Part shown: positions 6,913 through 14,116 of the stretch, piece by piece
Layout of the letters: every line of letters starts with the position of its first letter
Numbering within the stretch: position 1 is the stretch's first letter
From: Clostridia bacterium
Lineage (GTDB): Bacteria; Bacillota; Clostridia; Oscillospirales; Acutalibacteraceae
DNA: 32,737 bases
Assembly: GCA_017516315.1 (NCBI GenBank)
Contig: JAFXDE010000026.1
Location: forward strand, 1 to 32,737
Direction of reading: 5' to 3'
Notes under the pieces: generated by a model
The model's input: only the letters and a program-made list of their open reading frames with translations
What the model was told of the DNA's origin: nothing
Databases searched by the model: none
Position numbers and translations under genes: made by a program

Positions 6913-7902
6913 TCATCCTAAATAGTTATTTGTAAAGCCTTTTCCGCTGATGTCTCTGTCCACGAGACCTTCAGCATAAAGCCATTCATAAAAAGCGTTC
7001 CATCTGTCGCCGTCAATATATCCCCATCTTTCGCTGTCAGCGATATACTGCGAAGCCATCCATTTCTGACTTTCGGTTACCAGCTCTTCACTTCCTGCGA
7101 GAGAGCCAGTGGTGTCGCCCTTTATAAGAAGCTGTGCAGCTTCCTCCGGGTTTTCGGCAGCGTATCTGTAGCCCTTTTCGGTAGCACGTAAAAAGGCCTT
7201 TGCCTTTTCGGGGTTTTCTTCGAGGAAGGTGTTATTTGCGACTATGACAGGTGTGTAATAATCAAAGGTCTCTTCCATATCCGTCATATTGAAATAATCA
7301 AACTCAAGATCAGCCAACTCGCAGGCTATTCCTGCCCAGCCGTAATAAATCCATATAGCATCAGCGTCACCGTTTCTGAGTGCTTCAGCTTCATTTGTCA
7401 CACTCGGAACAAGCTCGAGCTTTTCATAGTCGGCACCGCTTTTTTTCATCAGATGCTCTACCATTTTAAGCTCAATGGGACTGTTCCAGGTGGAATATCT
7501 TTTATTTTCGAGGCCTGAGGGAGTATCCATGCCCTCGCCCTTTCTCGAGATAATGCCCGAGGTATTATGCTGTAAAACAGCCGCAACGGCGGTTATTTCC
7601 AAGGGCTCATCAAGAGCGAATGCAGAGCCCAATAAATCCTGGAAGGATATACCGAACTGTGCCTGGCCCGAAGCTGTCATAATTTCCGCACCGTCCTCGG
7701 GCGGCTGAACGATTTTTATTTTTATACCCTCTTGCTCATAGTATCCGAGAGAGTCAGCTGCATAAAAGCCTGTATGATTTGTATTCGGAGTCCAGTCAAG
7801 ACAGAGAACTATCTCCGTAAGACCCTCCTCCCCCTTTCCGCCGCAGGCGGCAAGAGAAAATAAAAGTATAAAGGTAAGTAAAACTGCAAATGCTTTTTTC
7901 AT
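6913..7902 (-). CDS. thiY: Substrate-binding lipoprotein, ThiY/NMT1-like
   Basis: This is the 329-residue membrane-anchored receptor that captures the substrate outside the cell. A lipoprotein signal peptide (residues 1 to about 18) ends in the lipobox LAAC, followed by GGKG. The mature protein begins with TEIVLCLDWTPNTNHTGFYAA, the hallmark opening of the ThiY/Thi5 (NMT1) family, and has family-typical length. It lacks the CCCFC iron motif of the HMP synthase Thi5, so it is a binding protein rather than the enzyme. I chose the ATG at 7902 (MKKAF...) over 7911 because it gives a normal signal peptide and a better distance from the purine-rich AGAAAGAG. It lies between the permease (a gap of 17 nt from this start) and the ATPase, under TPP control. 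Confidence 0.87.
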   Translation of the reverse strand: MKKAFAVLLTFILLFSLAACGGKGEEGLTEIVLCLDWTPNTNHTGFYAADSLGYYEQEGIKIKIVQPPEDGAEIMTASGQAQFGISFQDLLGSAFALDEPLEITAVAAVLQHNTSGIISRKGEGMDTPSGLENKRYSTWNSPIELKMVEHLMKKSGADYEKLELVPSVTNEAEALRNGDADAIWIYYGWAGIACELADLEFDYFNMTDMEETFDYYTPVIVANNTFLEENPEKAKAFLRATEKGYRYAAENPEEAAQLLIKGDTTGSLAGSEELVTESQKWMASQYIADSERWGYIDGDRWNAFYEWLYAEGLVDRDISGKGFTNNYLG

Positions 7903-7919
7903 TATTATCATCTCTTTCT

Positions 7920-8702
7920 TTATCTGTTGCTTTTCCTCTTATGAGGCATACTGAGCCATTTAAGTAAGGCTACCGCACCCATCAGAAGAAGTGAAACTGC
8001 GGAGATAAGAATTATAACTGCAAACATTTTGTCAAAGGCATAGGCCTTCTTTACCCTCGTCATATAAACGCCGAGACCCTCAAAGCCTCCGAGCCATTCG
8101 GAAATAACTGCTCCCACCACGGCATAAGAAGCTGAAACCTTCAATCCCGAAAAAAACTGCTCGAGAGAAGCGGGAAATTTTATGTGGCGGAAAATTTTCA
8201 CTTCGCCTGCACCCATACTTCTGAGAAGGTTGATTTCTTCGGCAGAAACGCTTTTAAAGCCATCTAAGAGAGAAACGGTTATCGGAAAGAAGGTAGTGAT
8301 TACCACCAGAGTGATTTTAGGCGCCATAGAAAAGCCCATCCACAGCACAAGCACGGGAGCTATAGCGATAGTCGGTATAGTCTGACTTATGACCAAAATG
8401 GGATAAAGTGCCTTATAAAGAAATCCGAATCTGTCCATCAGCACTGCAAAGACAAAGCCCAGAGCCGTACCGAGCAAAAGTCCGTAAAGAGCCTCCTGAA
8501 GTGTTACTGCGGAATGCTCCGCAAGAACAGGAAATTCGCTTACGAAGGCCTTTACTACCTCTACGGGCGACGGAAGCATATAGCTCGGTATGATTCCCCC
8601 CTCACTTACGGTAAGCCATAAAAGACCTATGACTGTCAGGGAAATTACGGGCGCGCCCTTATTTATGATGCTTTGAAACTTTTTTGTCAATGGTAAGTAC
8701 AC
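7920..8702 (-). CDS. thiX: ABC transporter permease, ThiX-like
   Basis: This 260-residue integral membrane subunit has about six transmembrane helices (first near residues 16-35, last near 235-253). A BPD_transp_1 EAA-loop-like segment (LLRSMGAGEVKIFRHIKFPAS, centred near residue 165) docks the ATPase. The start is uncertain: GTG at 8702 overlaps the previous gene by 44 nt and has GGAAGG only 2 nt away; a TTG four codons later is the main alternative. The overlap suggests translational coupling to the thiamine-binding protein gene. It is third in line from the TPP riboswitch terminator and precedes its lipoprotein partner. Confidence 0.85.
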   Translation of the reverse strand: MYLPLTKKFQSIINKGAPVISLTVIGLLWLTVSEGGIIPSYMLPSPVEVVKAFVSEFPVLAEHSAVTLQEALYGLLLGTALGFVFAVLMDRFGFLYKALYPILVISQTIPTIAIAPVLVLWMGFSMAPKITLVVITTFFPITVSLLDGFKSVSAEEINLLRSMGAGEVKIFRHIKFPASLEQFFSGLKVSASYAVVGAVISEWLGGFEGLGVYMTRVKKAYAFDKMFAVIILISAVSLLLMGAVALLKWLSMPHKRKSNR

Positions 8703-8958
8703 CGCCTTCCGGTTTCCAGACAGTTTTTATGTAAGCAGAAACCTCAGGTGCGCCTGCATTTACGGCAACCCTGCTGCATTCGGCAACTATTTCCATAATC
8801 TGTCCGTAATCCTCGCCCTCTATGGTGGTTTCAAAGGGGCCTACATAATAATTCAGACCCTTAGAGGCAATATATGCGATTACCTCGTCTACAATTCTGA
8901 TAAGCTCCTCGTCATTTTCCGTCTTTGGTAAAATCTGAATAGCCGCGCTTACAGTCAT
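8659..8958 (-). CDS. Thiamine-binding protein of the MTH1187/YkoF family
   Basis: This is a 99-residue cytosolic protein of the UPF0045/Thiamine_BP fold. MTVSAAIQILPKT at the N-terminus, the GLNYYVGPFETTIEGE segment (residues about 34-49) and the C-terminal SAYIKTVWKPEGG are typical. Relatives bind thiamine or its pyrimidine half between ferredoxin-like subunits and often sit in thiXYZ operons, presumably handing over or buffering the imported compound. It is the first gene after the TPP riboswitch; SD GAGGAG lies 8 nt before the ATG. Its 3' end overlaps the permease gene. Confidence 0.85.
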   Translation of the reverse strand: MTVSAAIQILPKTENDEELIRIVDEVIAYIASKGLNYYVGPFETTIEGEDYGQIMEIVAECSRVAVNAGAPEVSAYIKTVWKPEGGVLTIDKKVSKHHK

Positions 8959-9041
8959 AACAATATCTCCTCGATTAAATATTTATTTAACATAAGAATA
9001 TTCAGGACTGATTTGAAAAGACCTTCTGTTTCTGCCGGCAA

Positions 9042-9172
9042 GAAACAAAAATACACCACCGCATAAAAACGGTGGTGCTGAAAATTTATCTTTACTCTCC
9101 CTACGTCGGTATTATCCGAATCAGGTTATGGGTATAATCTCAGCCGATTTGCCATCAGCACCCCCGGTAATA
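9042..9172 (-). promoter_or_regulatory. TPP riboswitch (THI element) with transcription terminator
   Basis: The minus strand carries the conserved CTGAGA (9137-9142), ACCTGA (9121-9126), GGATAATACCG and CGTAGGGA segments of the TPP aptamer (about 9091-9172), with P3 formed by GCTGAT/ATCGGC. Downstream, CACCACCG (9070-9077) and CGGTGGTG (9054-9061) form a terminator followed by TATTTTTGTTT. GGTGCTGA in the P2/P3 strand (9155-9162) is complementary to TCAGCACC (9074-9081), which overlaps the terminator's first arm. This gives an antiterminator when TPP is absent and a terminator when the aptamer is folded: an OFF switch. It controls the four transport genes 8958-6163. Confidence 0.95.
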
Positions 9173-9188
9173 TTCTTTTGTCAAAGCG

Positions 9189-9218
9189 ATTATAACACCC
9201 TTTTGTCAATCTTGTCAA
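9189..9218 (-). promoter_or_regulatory. Promoter of the TPP-riboswitch operon
   Basis: A consensus -35 TTGACA (9213-9218), an 18-nt spacer and -10 TATAAT (9189-9194) with an extended TG. Transcription would start about 10 nt before the aptamer. It begins a few bases after the stop codon of the LCP-like gene. Confidence 0.85.
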
Positions 9219-9221
9219 GAG

Positions 9222-10118
9222 TTATTTAAGATTAGACGGATCTGCCTCGATAGTGATTTCGATATGGTTTTCCGAAGAGGCGAGATTTTTGACTGCCTTA
9301 CGGTAATTCGTAAAATCAACTACCGAAATATCCGTACTGAACTGCTTTATCATTTTACCGAAGCTTTCGTCCAGCACACTGTCCTCAGGACTGTCAAACA
9401 TAGCTTTTCCGTAAATAATCATAGCCTCAACGAGCTTTTCCGGAGCAGTTTCATAATTATCGCAGAGATAGACGAAGTATTTGAGCATTATGTCAGCCGA
9501 GAGCTTCTGAACACCCTCTTCGATAATGATGGGTATGCCTCTGTGGGTATAGGTTACCTTATCGGCTATGTTAATTTCCATATCGCCTAAATTTTTCATA
9601 AGGTCGATAAAGTTCTGCTCATCACCGATAATATATCTCTCTATGCTTATTCCGTAAAGCTCGCCCACACTCCATACCAGCTCATTTATTCCTCCGTTAC
9701 CGAGGTGCTGCTGAAGTGTACCGAGAAAGCCGTTTACACCGGCCTTTTCCTCAGGACTTATAAAGGAGATGCTCACCCTTTTATTTTCCGAATCGAGTCT
9801 CGCAAGAGAGAGAAGCTCTATTTTCTCGTTTCCGTCACGGGTAAGCACGAAAAGGAAGTTTCCCTTTATTTCCTGTAAATCCTTTTCCTCCACCGCAGAA
9901 GCCACAGCCTCTGTAGCATCCGTTACCGTAGTTTCGTCATCAGCTCCGCCCTTTTCGCTGATAACCGTCACAGCGGAAAAAACACCGATAAGTAAAATAA
10001 TAGCCGTGAATGCGGTTATAATGAACTTTTTGCTGGGTGTCCTGTTAAGAAAAGAAATAGAATTTAGCCTTTCGAAAAAATCCTTTATTTTATCTGCTAT
10101 CAAATCAATAATTTCCAT
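9222..10118 (-). CDS. Divergent LytR-CpsA-Psr (LCP)-like membrane protein, probably without the catalytic arginines
   Basis: The protein has 298 residues. A cytoplasmic head of about 30 residues precedes one transmembrane helix (about 33-53). After an acidic Thr-rich linker comes an extracytoplasmic domain with the LCP order: a strand NFLFVLTR, a long helix region INELVWSVGELYGISIERYIIGD (compare the tve.ll.i.idyyv motif), the MKNLGDMEINIADKV equivalent of the LGGV motif, and a helix LSADIMLKYFVY. The catalytic landmarks are missing: the R-x-D after the first strand and the IPRD motif are replaced (ISPEE), and the final R-x-R is absent. It is probably a non-enzymatic paralogue; attachment of wall polymers is doubtful. 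I chose the ATG at 10118 with SD GGAGG 4 nt away over the GTG at 10139. A true LCP protein is encoded at 25272. Confidence 0.65.
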   Translation of the reverse strand: MEIIDLIADKIKDFFERLNSISFLNRTPSKKFIITAFTAIILLIGVFSAVTVISEKGGADDETTVTDATEAVASAVEEKDLQEIKGNFLFVLTRDGNEKIELLSLARLDSENKRVSISFISPEEKAGVNGFLGTLQQHLGNGGINELVWSVGELYGISIERYIIGDEQNFIDLMKNLGDMEINIADKVTYTHRGIPIIIEEGVQKLSADIMLKYFVYLCDNYETAPEKLVEAMIIYGKAMFDSPEDSVLDESFGKMIKQFSTDISVVDFTNYRKAVKNLASSENHIEITIEADPSNLK

Positions 10119-10143
10119 TTGTCCTCCGCAGGAAAACACAATA

Positions 10144-10166
10144 AAAAGGAGATCTGACGCTCCTTT
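10144..10166 (-). terminator. Terminator-like hairpin in the leader of the LCP-like gene
   Basis: On the minus strand AAAGGAG (10160-10166) pairs with CTCCTTT (10145-10151), loop 8 nt, followed by TTATTGTGTTTT. It lies between the promoter at 10229-10257 and the start codon at 10118, so it could act as an attenuator. It is a short 7-bp stem with a broken T-run, so this is tentative. Confidence 0.4.
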
Positions 10167-10228
10167 AAATAAATATTTATCCTGTAATATATATCAAAAA
10201 TTAAGAAATAATCCTTTCAAGTGTCTCT

Positions 10229-10257
10229 ATTTTACCATAACAAGCCTCTCAAGTCAA
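10229..10257 (-). promoter_or_regulatory. Promoter of the LCP-like gene
   Basis: -35 TTGACT (10252-10257), a 17-nt spacer and -10 TAAAAT (10229-10234) with TG one base upstream. It would give a leader of about 100 nt before the ATG at 10118. Confidence 0.65.
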
Positions 10258-10272
10258 TGAACAAAAGTTTAC

Positions 10273-10299
10273 AAAAGAAAAACTCCGCCGAAGCGGAGT
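10273..10299 (-). terminator. Intrinsic terminator after the small N/Q-rich ORF
   Basis: ACTCCGC (10293-10299 on the minus strand) pairs with GCGGAGT (10282-10288) around a TTCG loop, followed by TTTTCTTTTGT. It begins 4 nt after the stop of the 46-codon ORF, which supports that ORF being a real gene. Confidence 0.85.
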
Positions 10300-10302
10300 C
10301 AA

Positions 10303-10443
10303 TCAGAATTCTTTGTTTTCATTTTTTCCCTGAGGCTGAGGAGGATCCGCAGACTTATCGGGGGTAGGTAAATTCTGATTTTTCAGCTGGTATTTCTGTT
10401 TGTTTTTGTTGTTCTGAGGTTGATTATTCTTATTCTTTGCCAT
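10303..10443 (-). CDS. Small hydrophilic N/Q/K-rich protein, function unknown
   Basis: This is a 46-codon ORF beginning MAKNKNNQPQNNKNK and ending QGKNENKEF. It is almost free of hydrophobic residues, has one Tyr and is rich in Asn, Gln, Lys and Pro, so it is probably disordered. Support for it being real: SD AAGGAG 9 nt before this ATG (a second ATG two codons upstream is too close to the SD), and an intrinsic terminator immediately after the stop. Composition recalls some small acid-soluble spore proteins (Gln/Asn-rich gamma type), but I see no recognisable repeat or protease site, so that is only a suggestion. The nearest upstream genes are tRNA-Met and tRNA-Glu, ending in their own terminator; no clear promoter is visible in between. 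Confidence 0.55.
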   Translation of the reverse strand: MAKNKNNQPQNNKNKQKYQLKNQNLPTPDKSADPPQPQGKNENKEF

Positions 10444-10526
10444 TTTCATAAACTCCTTAAAATTAGTAAGGCTTATGCCTCAGAAATAGTTTGCCCCGTA
10501 ATATCAGAATTAAGCTGTTAAATAAA

Positions 10527-10556
10527 TGAAAAACCCCGTTCAAAGAACGAGGTTTT
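10527..10556 (-). terminator. Intrinsic terminator of the tRNA-Met/tRNA-Glu transcript
   Basis: On the minus strand AAAACCTCGTTC (10545-10556) pairs with GAACGGGGTTTT (10530-10541), including a G-U pair, with a short loop and a following T and TCATTT. It begins directly after the encoded CCA of tRNA-Glu. Confidence 0.8.
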
Positions 10557-10557
10557 G

Positions 10558-10632
10558 TGGTGACCCGGACGAGAATCGAACTCGTGTTACCGCCGTGAAA
10601 GGGCGGTGTCTTAACCGCTTGACCACCGGGCC
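10558..10632 (-). tRNA. tRNA-Glu (anticodon TTC)
   Basis: The acceptor arms GGCCCGG and CCGGGTC pair over 7 bp with one G-U pair. The anticodon stem CCGCC/GGCGG carries the loop CTTTCAC, which gives anticodon TTC. The T arm GTTCGATTC is intact, and the discriminator A is followed by an encoded CCA. Confidence 0.95.
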
Positions 10633-10681
10633 TTATATGTAAAAGAGGAGGACACGTTATCCTGACTCTTTATTTTAAAAC

Positions 10682-10758
10682 TGGTAGCGGCAGTGGGATT
10701 CGAACCTACGACCAATCGGGTATGAACCGAGTACTCTAGCCAACTGAGCTATACCGCC
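10682..10758 (-). tRNA. tRNA-Met (anticodon CAT), elongator type
   Basis: The acceptor arms GGCGGTA/TGCCGCT pair, the D arm AGCTCAGTTGGCTAGAGT is typical, and the anticodon loop TTCATAC gives CAT. The T arm GGTTCGAATCC is intact and a CCA end is encoded. The sequence resembles elongator Met tRNA; it lacks the three G-C anticodon-stem pairs of initiator tRNA. The Ile2 tRNA with modified CAT is a less likely alternative. Confidence 0.92.
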
Positions 10759-10793
10759 ACATTAACGCCGCTGTTTACTCACAACGCTCAAAT

Positions 10794-10822
10794 AATATAT
10801 CACAAGACTTTTGTTTTGTCAA
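10794..10822 (-). promoter_or_regulatory. Promoter of the tRNA-Met/tRNA-Glu unit
   Basis: A consensus -35 TTGACA (10817-10822), a 17-nt spacer and -10 TATATT (10794-10799) with an extended TG, about 35 nt upstream of tRNA-Met. Confidence 0.75.
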
Positions 10823-10854
10823 TAGTTTTTTTGAAAAATTTTGTTTTTTCTTTT

Positions 10855-11298
10855 TCATCTTTTTTCAGCAAAAAAATCTCTTAAAAGTGCGGCACATTCT
10901 TCCTCCATAAATCCTCCGATAATATGAGGCTTATGGTTAAAGCCTTTATCTGCAAAATTATCCAGCGAGCCGAAGCAGCCGCCCCTTTCATCGTAGGCAC
11001 CGAAAATAACTCTTCCGATACGGGAATTGATTACGGCTCCGGCGCACATGGGACAAGGCTCCAGAGTAACATACATAACCGCATCCGTAAGCCTCCAGGA
11101 GGAAACAGTCTCACAGGCATCGTTTATGGCACATATTTCCGCATGAAGAAGAGCATTTTTATTCTCTTCCCTTTTATTATAACCCTGGCCGATGATTTTA
11201 TCCCCCAGGACTATCACCGCACCGACCGGTACATCGCCCTTTTCTCCCGCCTTACGGGCAAGCTCGAGGGCAAGGCTCATATATTCTCTGTCTTTCAT
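10855..11298 (-). CDS. tadA: tRNA-specific adenosine deaminase TadA
   Basis: This 147-residue zinc enzyme deaminates A34 to inosine in tRNA-Arg(ACG). The zinc site is complete: His52 with the proton-shuttle Glu54 (HAEICAIN), and Cys82/Cys85 in EPCPMCAGA. The C-terminal helix with NHKPHIIGGFMEEECAALLRDFF is typical of TadA rather than of cytidine or guanine deaminases. It follows the CPBP protease gene after 3 nt, so the two are co-transcribed. Its 3' end runs into the tRNA promoter region without a clear terminator. Confidence 0.95.
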   Translation of the reverse strand: MKDREYMSLALELARKAGEKGDVPVGAVIVLGDKIIGQGYNKREENKNALLHAEICAINDACETVSSWRLTDAVMYVTLEPCPMCAGAVINSRIGRVIFGAYDERGGCFGSLDNFADKGFNHKPHIIGGFMEEECAALLRDFFAEKR

Positions 11299-11301
11299 TT
11301 T

Positions 11302-12291
11302 TTACCTTCCGAAATTAACATAGGTTGAGGTTATATAAAGCATAAGCAAAAACGCTGCTATCATAGGAATATTCAGGAAAAAGGCACTTATCTTTTCTCC
11401 CGGACTGAGAACAGTTTCTCCGACAGAAAAAGGCCTGTCCTTGTTCCTTCTCGCGAAAACGGCTGTACCGATAAGACCTACCGTACCTAAAGCATATATG
11501 CACAAAGCAGTTAAAGCAGTGCCCGTCTCTTCACCTGCTGCCACCATAATATAGGAAAGAGCGAGAGAAATAAAATTATTTGCGCCGTGAATAAGTACGG
11601 CTGTCCACAGCGTACCTGTCTTAACGGTAAAATATCCGATAGCAAAGCCGGCAATAAGAGCAAAGGGAGACTGAATAAGATTACCGTGCATTATAGCGAA
11701 AAGCACTGCCGAGACACCGATAGCGAAAACATCACCGTACTTTCTGAGATTTCCCATAACATAACCGCGAAGAGAAAGCTCCTCCGCCATAGCCGCAACC
11801 ACTACCACTCTTATGAAGCTTAACAAAAAGCCCTCCGTGCCTTCAGGCATAGGAACCTCAGGTGAGCTGAGAGTAAAGCCCAGACTGCCCATAAATGTAA
11901 TAAAAAACGAAGAAACTATATTTGCCTCCATACACATTCCTGCACCGGAAATAACCGCACCGAGAACCGAGAGCTTTCCTGTCTTGCGCTCGAAAACGAG
12001 GGTTTCTTCTACACCTGTATATTTTTTCATAATACGGTTTATAAGTGTAAAGGGCAAAAGAACACCTGCAAAGGTGAGAAATATATCTGCACCGCTTTGA
12101 AAAAACTTATCGGTGGTATATTTATCCCAAAGGCCCGCAGCCTGTATTCCCAAAGCGATAATATTCTGTATGAGAACATATCCTAAAAGAGCCAGACCGC
12201 AAAGAGCTCCTGCTCTTCTCAGATTTTTCCTTTCCTGCTCTTTTCTGTAAAAATAATCAGGAGTAAAATATTGCCCTGTAAATGAAGCCAT
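11302..12291 (-). CDS. CPBP-family intramembrane metalloprotease
   Basis: This 329-residue polytopic membrane protein has about eight hydrophobic segments. The CAAX-protease/bacteriocin-processing (Abi) signature is intact: Glu170-Glu171 with Arg175 (EELSLRGYVMG), Phe198-x3-His202 (FAIMH) and His235-x3-Asn239 (HGANN). These residues form the glutamate/histidine active site of the Rce1-like family. The bacterial substrates of this family are mostly unknown; bacteriocin immunity and processing of membrane proteins are reported for relatives. SD AAAGGAAG lies 7 nt before the ATG. It is paired with tadA downstream and follows the sugar transferase with a hairpin between. Confidence 0.88.
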   Translation of the reverse strand: MASFTGQYFTPDYFYRKEQERKNLRRAGALCGLALLGYVLIQNIIALGIQAAGLWDKYTTDKFFQSGADIFLTFAGVLLPFTLINRIMKKYTGVEETLVFERKTGKLSVLGAVISGAGMCMEANIVSSFFITFMGSLGFTLSSPEVPMPEGTEGFLLSFIRVVVVAAMAEELSLRGYVMGNLRKYGDVFAIGVSAVLFAIMHGNLIQSPFALIAGFAIGYFTVKTGTLWTAVLIHGANNFISLALSYIMVAAGEETGTALTALCIYALGTVGLIGTAVFARRNKDRPFSVGETVLSPGEKISAFFLNIPMIAAFLLMLYITSTYVNFGR

Positions 12292-12330
12292 AATATTCTT
12301 CCTTTCTTATACTTTTAAAATATCAATTAT

Positions 12331-12350
12331 GGGGAAGGTTTCCCTTCCCC
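12331..12350 (-). terminator. GC-rich hairpin after the sugar transferase
   Basis: GGGGAAGG pairs with CCTTCCCC around a 4-nt loop, 5 nt after the stop of the sugar transferase. On the minus strand it is preceded by AAAAAC and not followed by a T-run (ATAATTGATATTTT). The T-run GTTTTTT is on the plus strand. It is either a weak terminator or an RNA stability or processing element ahead of the CPBP gene. Confidence 0.5.
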
Positions 12351-12355
12351 GTTTT

Positions 12356-13747
12356 TTATTCGTCGATTACCTCTTCGCCGCTGTCTCTGAGTGCAGTTTT
12401 CTGATTTTCGTCCACACCCTCTGTGCTCGAAGAGATGAAAAGAATCTTAAAGGTCATAAGCATAAGCTTTAGGTCTTCTAAAAGTGACTGATTAGCAACA
12501 TACATAAGGTCCATCTGTACCTTATCATAGGGAGGAGTATTGTATTTTCCGTAAACCTGAGCATAACCCGTAAGACCTGCCTTGACCTGTAATCTTAAAG
12601 CAAATTCCGGCATATCCTTTTCATACTGGGCTGCAATTTCGGGTCTCTCCGGTCTTGGCCCTACAAAGGACATATCACCTCTGAGAATATTGAAAAGCTG
12701 CGGAAGCTCATCGAGACGGAGCTTTCTTATAATTCCGCCGACGGGTGTGATTCTGTCATCCTTCTCCCCTGCCAGTCTCGCCACGCCGTCCTTCTCGGCG
12801 TTCTGAATCATACTTCTGAATTTAAGAATTTTAAATTCTTTACCGTTTGTGGTAAGGCGTGTCTGCTTGTAAAGAACATCGCCGCCGTCATAAGCCTTTA
12901 TAGCTATGGCAGTAACGAGCATAAAGGGTGAAGAAATAATAATAGCGATAAGAGAAAGAACTATATCCGCCATTCTCTTTACCAGATGATATACGAGATT
13001 AGAATCGTCGGCTCTCTTACAACGGTAAACAGGTACGTTCATAAGCTGTATTGTTCTGCCGCCACGGATAATCGTATCTGAAATTTTCGGCTTTACATAA
13101 GCTACCTTTCCGTTAGCGATACAGTATTTCACTACTTCGTTTCTGTAATCCGAGGGAACACCGCAGAGGAAAACGGCGTTTATGTTTTTTATTCTTTCGA
13201 AAAGTTCATTGAGAGGTGTCTTTTCACAGTTATAGGTATGCACCACATTGAAGCGTTTATCCATGCTTTTGATTCCCTTGAGAGAAAGATAGGAATCGAT
13301 ATTTCCGAAAACAACTACTGTCTTTCTCGGGTTATGAAGCTTAAAGTAAACATAATCTGCCAAATAACACCACAAGGCCGCAAAAACGGAAAAGGCAACG
13401 AACATTATTATGAAGGGAACGGGTGAAACCAGCTTGTAGCTGAGAAGAGAGAAGATAACATAGCACACTCCCTGCAGAAAGCCTACTGCTATTATCTGGG
13501 AAAATATGAGATCAGAAACTGTAGCAGTACCCACCATAAAGCCGCCGTAAACCTTTACGAAGGCTATATATATAACGATGAACAGTACACCTAAAAGATA
13601 GTTGCCTAAACGGAAAAAGGGAGTAGGTATGAATTTGTTGTAATACTCCAGCCAAACATAATAAAGGCTTCCGCTGAAGGATAATGTGATAAATATTTTA
13701 AAAAAGTAAAGAATTATTTTTTCCTTGACATATTTACTGTTATTCAT
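12356..13747 (-). CDS. Exopolysaccharide polyprenyl-phosphate sugar-1-phosphate transferase
   Basis: This 463-residue membrane enzyme transfers a sugar-1-phosphate from a nucleotide sugar to undecaprenyl phosphate, the first step of a surface polysaccharide repeat unit. The N-terminal half has four transmembrane helices (about 10-30, 45-65, 80-105, 110-132) and a CoA_binding_3-like soluble domain (about 140-240). The transferase half starts with a membrane helix (about 258-285) followed by KFRSM (309-313), LDELPQLFNILRGDMSFVGP (345-364), PRPER (364-368) and AGLTGYAQV (390-398), all typical of the WbaP/EpsL type. No other polysaccharide genes flank it, which is unusual; it may act for a locus elsewhere. 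A good promoter with a palindrome at its start site lies upstream. The SD GAGGG is 8 nt before the ATG. Confidence 0.92.
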   Translation of the reverse strand: MNNSKYVKEKIILYFFKIFITLSFSGSLYYVWLEYYNKFIPTPFFRLGNYLLGVLFIVIYIAFVKVYGGFMVGTATVSDLIFSQIIAVGFLQGVCYVIFSLLSYKLVSPVPFIIMFVAFSVFAALWCYLADYVYFKLHNPRKTVVVFGNIDSYLSLKGIKSMDKRFNVVHTYNCEKTPLNELFERIKNINAVFLCGVPSDYRNEVVKYCIANGKVAYVKPKISDTIIRGGRTIQLMNVPVYRCKRADDSNLVYHLVKRMADIVLSLIAIIISSPFMLVTAIAIKAYDGGDVLYKQTRLTTNGKEFKILKFRSMIQNAEKDGVARLAGEKDDRITPVGGIIRKLRLDELPQLFNILRGDMSFVGPRPERPEIAAQYEKDMPEFALRLQVKAGLTGYAQVYGKYNTPPYDKVQMDLMYVANQSLLEDLKLMLMTFKILFISSSTEGVDENQKTALRDSGEEVIDE

Positions 13748-13856
13748 ATTTTAAACCCTCTGTTTTTAATTTATTTACGGTACAGTAATACCGTTCCTGT
13801 TTTTTTGCCTTCTCTTTTACAATATATGAAATGTACTTTATTTAAACTTAAAACTT

Positions 13857-13871
13857 CGGAGACAGTCTCCG
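13857..13871. promoter_or_regulatory. Perfect 15-bp palindrome at the start of the sugar-transferase transcript
   Basis: CGGAGAC, one central base, GTCTCCG. It lies about 12 nt beyond the -10 box of the promoter at 13883-13911, so near +4 to +18 of the minus-strand transcript. It could be an operator or a small 5' hairpin (6 bp, 3-nt loop). Confidence 0.5.
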
Positions 13872-13882
13872 TACTTATGCAT

Positions 13883-13911
13883 ATAATATCACAAACTTTC
13901 ATTTATGTAAA
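13883..13911 (-). promoter_or_regulatory. Promoter of the sugar-transferase gene
   Basis: -35 TTTACA (13906-13911), 17-nt spacer, -10 TATTAT (13883-13888) with an extended TG. The 369-nt divergent gap to glgP holds this promoter, the palindrome at 13857 and the glgP promoter; I see no other gene in it. Confidence 0.7.
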
Positions 13912-14032
13912 GGCAAATCGTCTTTTTGTTTGCTTCAACGGTAATACGACCCTTTCTTTTTTATAAATCAGAAAAATAACGACTTTTTTCCATATATATT
14001 TACCATATACGACTATATTTTCTCCTTTACTA

Positions 14033-14061
14033 TTGAAATTTACTTAATTTTAGTATAAAAT
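14033..14061 (+). promoter_or_regulatory. Promoter of glgP
   Basis: -35 TTGAAA (14033-14038), 17-nt spacer, -10 TAAAAT (14056-14061) in a very AT-rich stretch, about 55 nt before the ATG. SD TTGGAGG follows at about 14104-14110. Confidence 0.65.
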
Positions 14062-14116
14062 AACTATAAATTATTAAAAAATAAGGTTTTTTGATATATT
14101 CAATTGGAGGTTTTGT

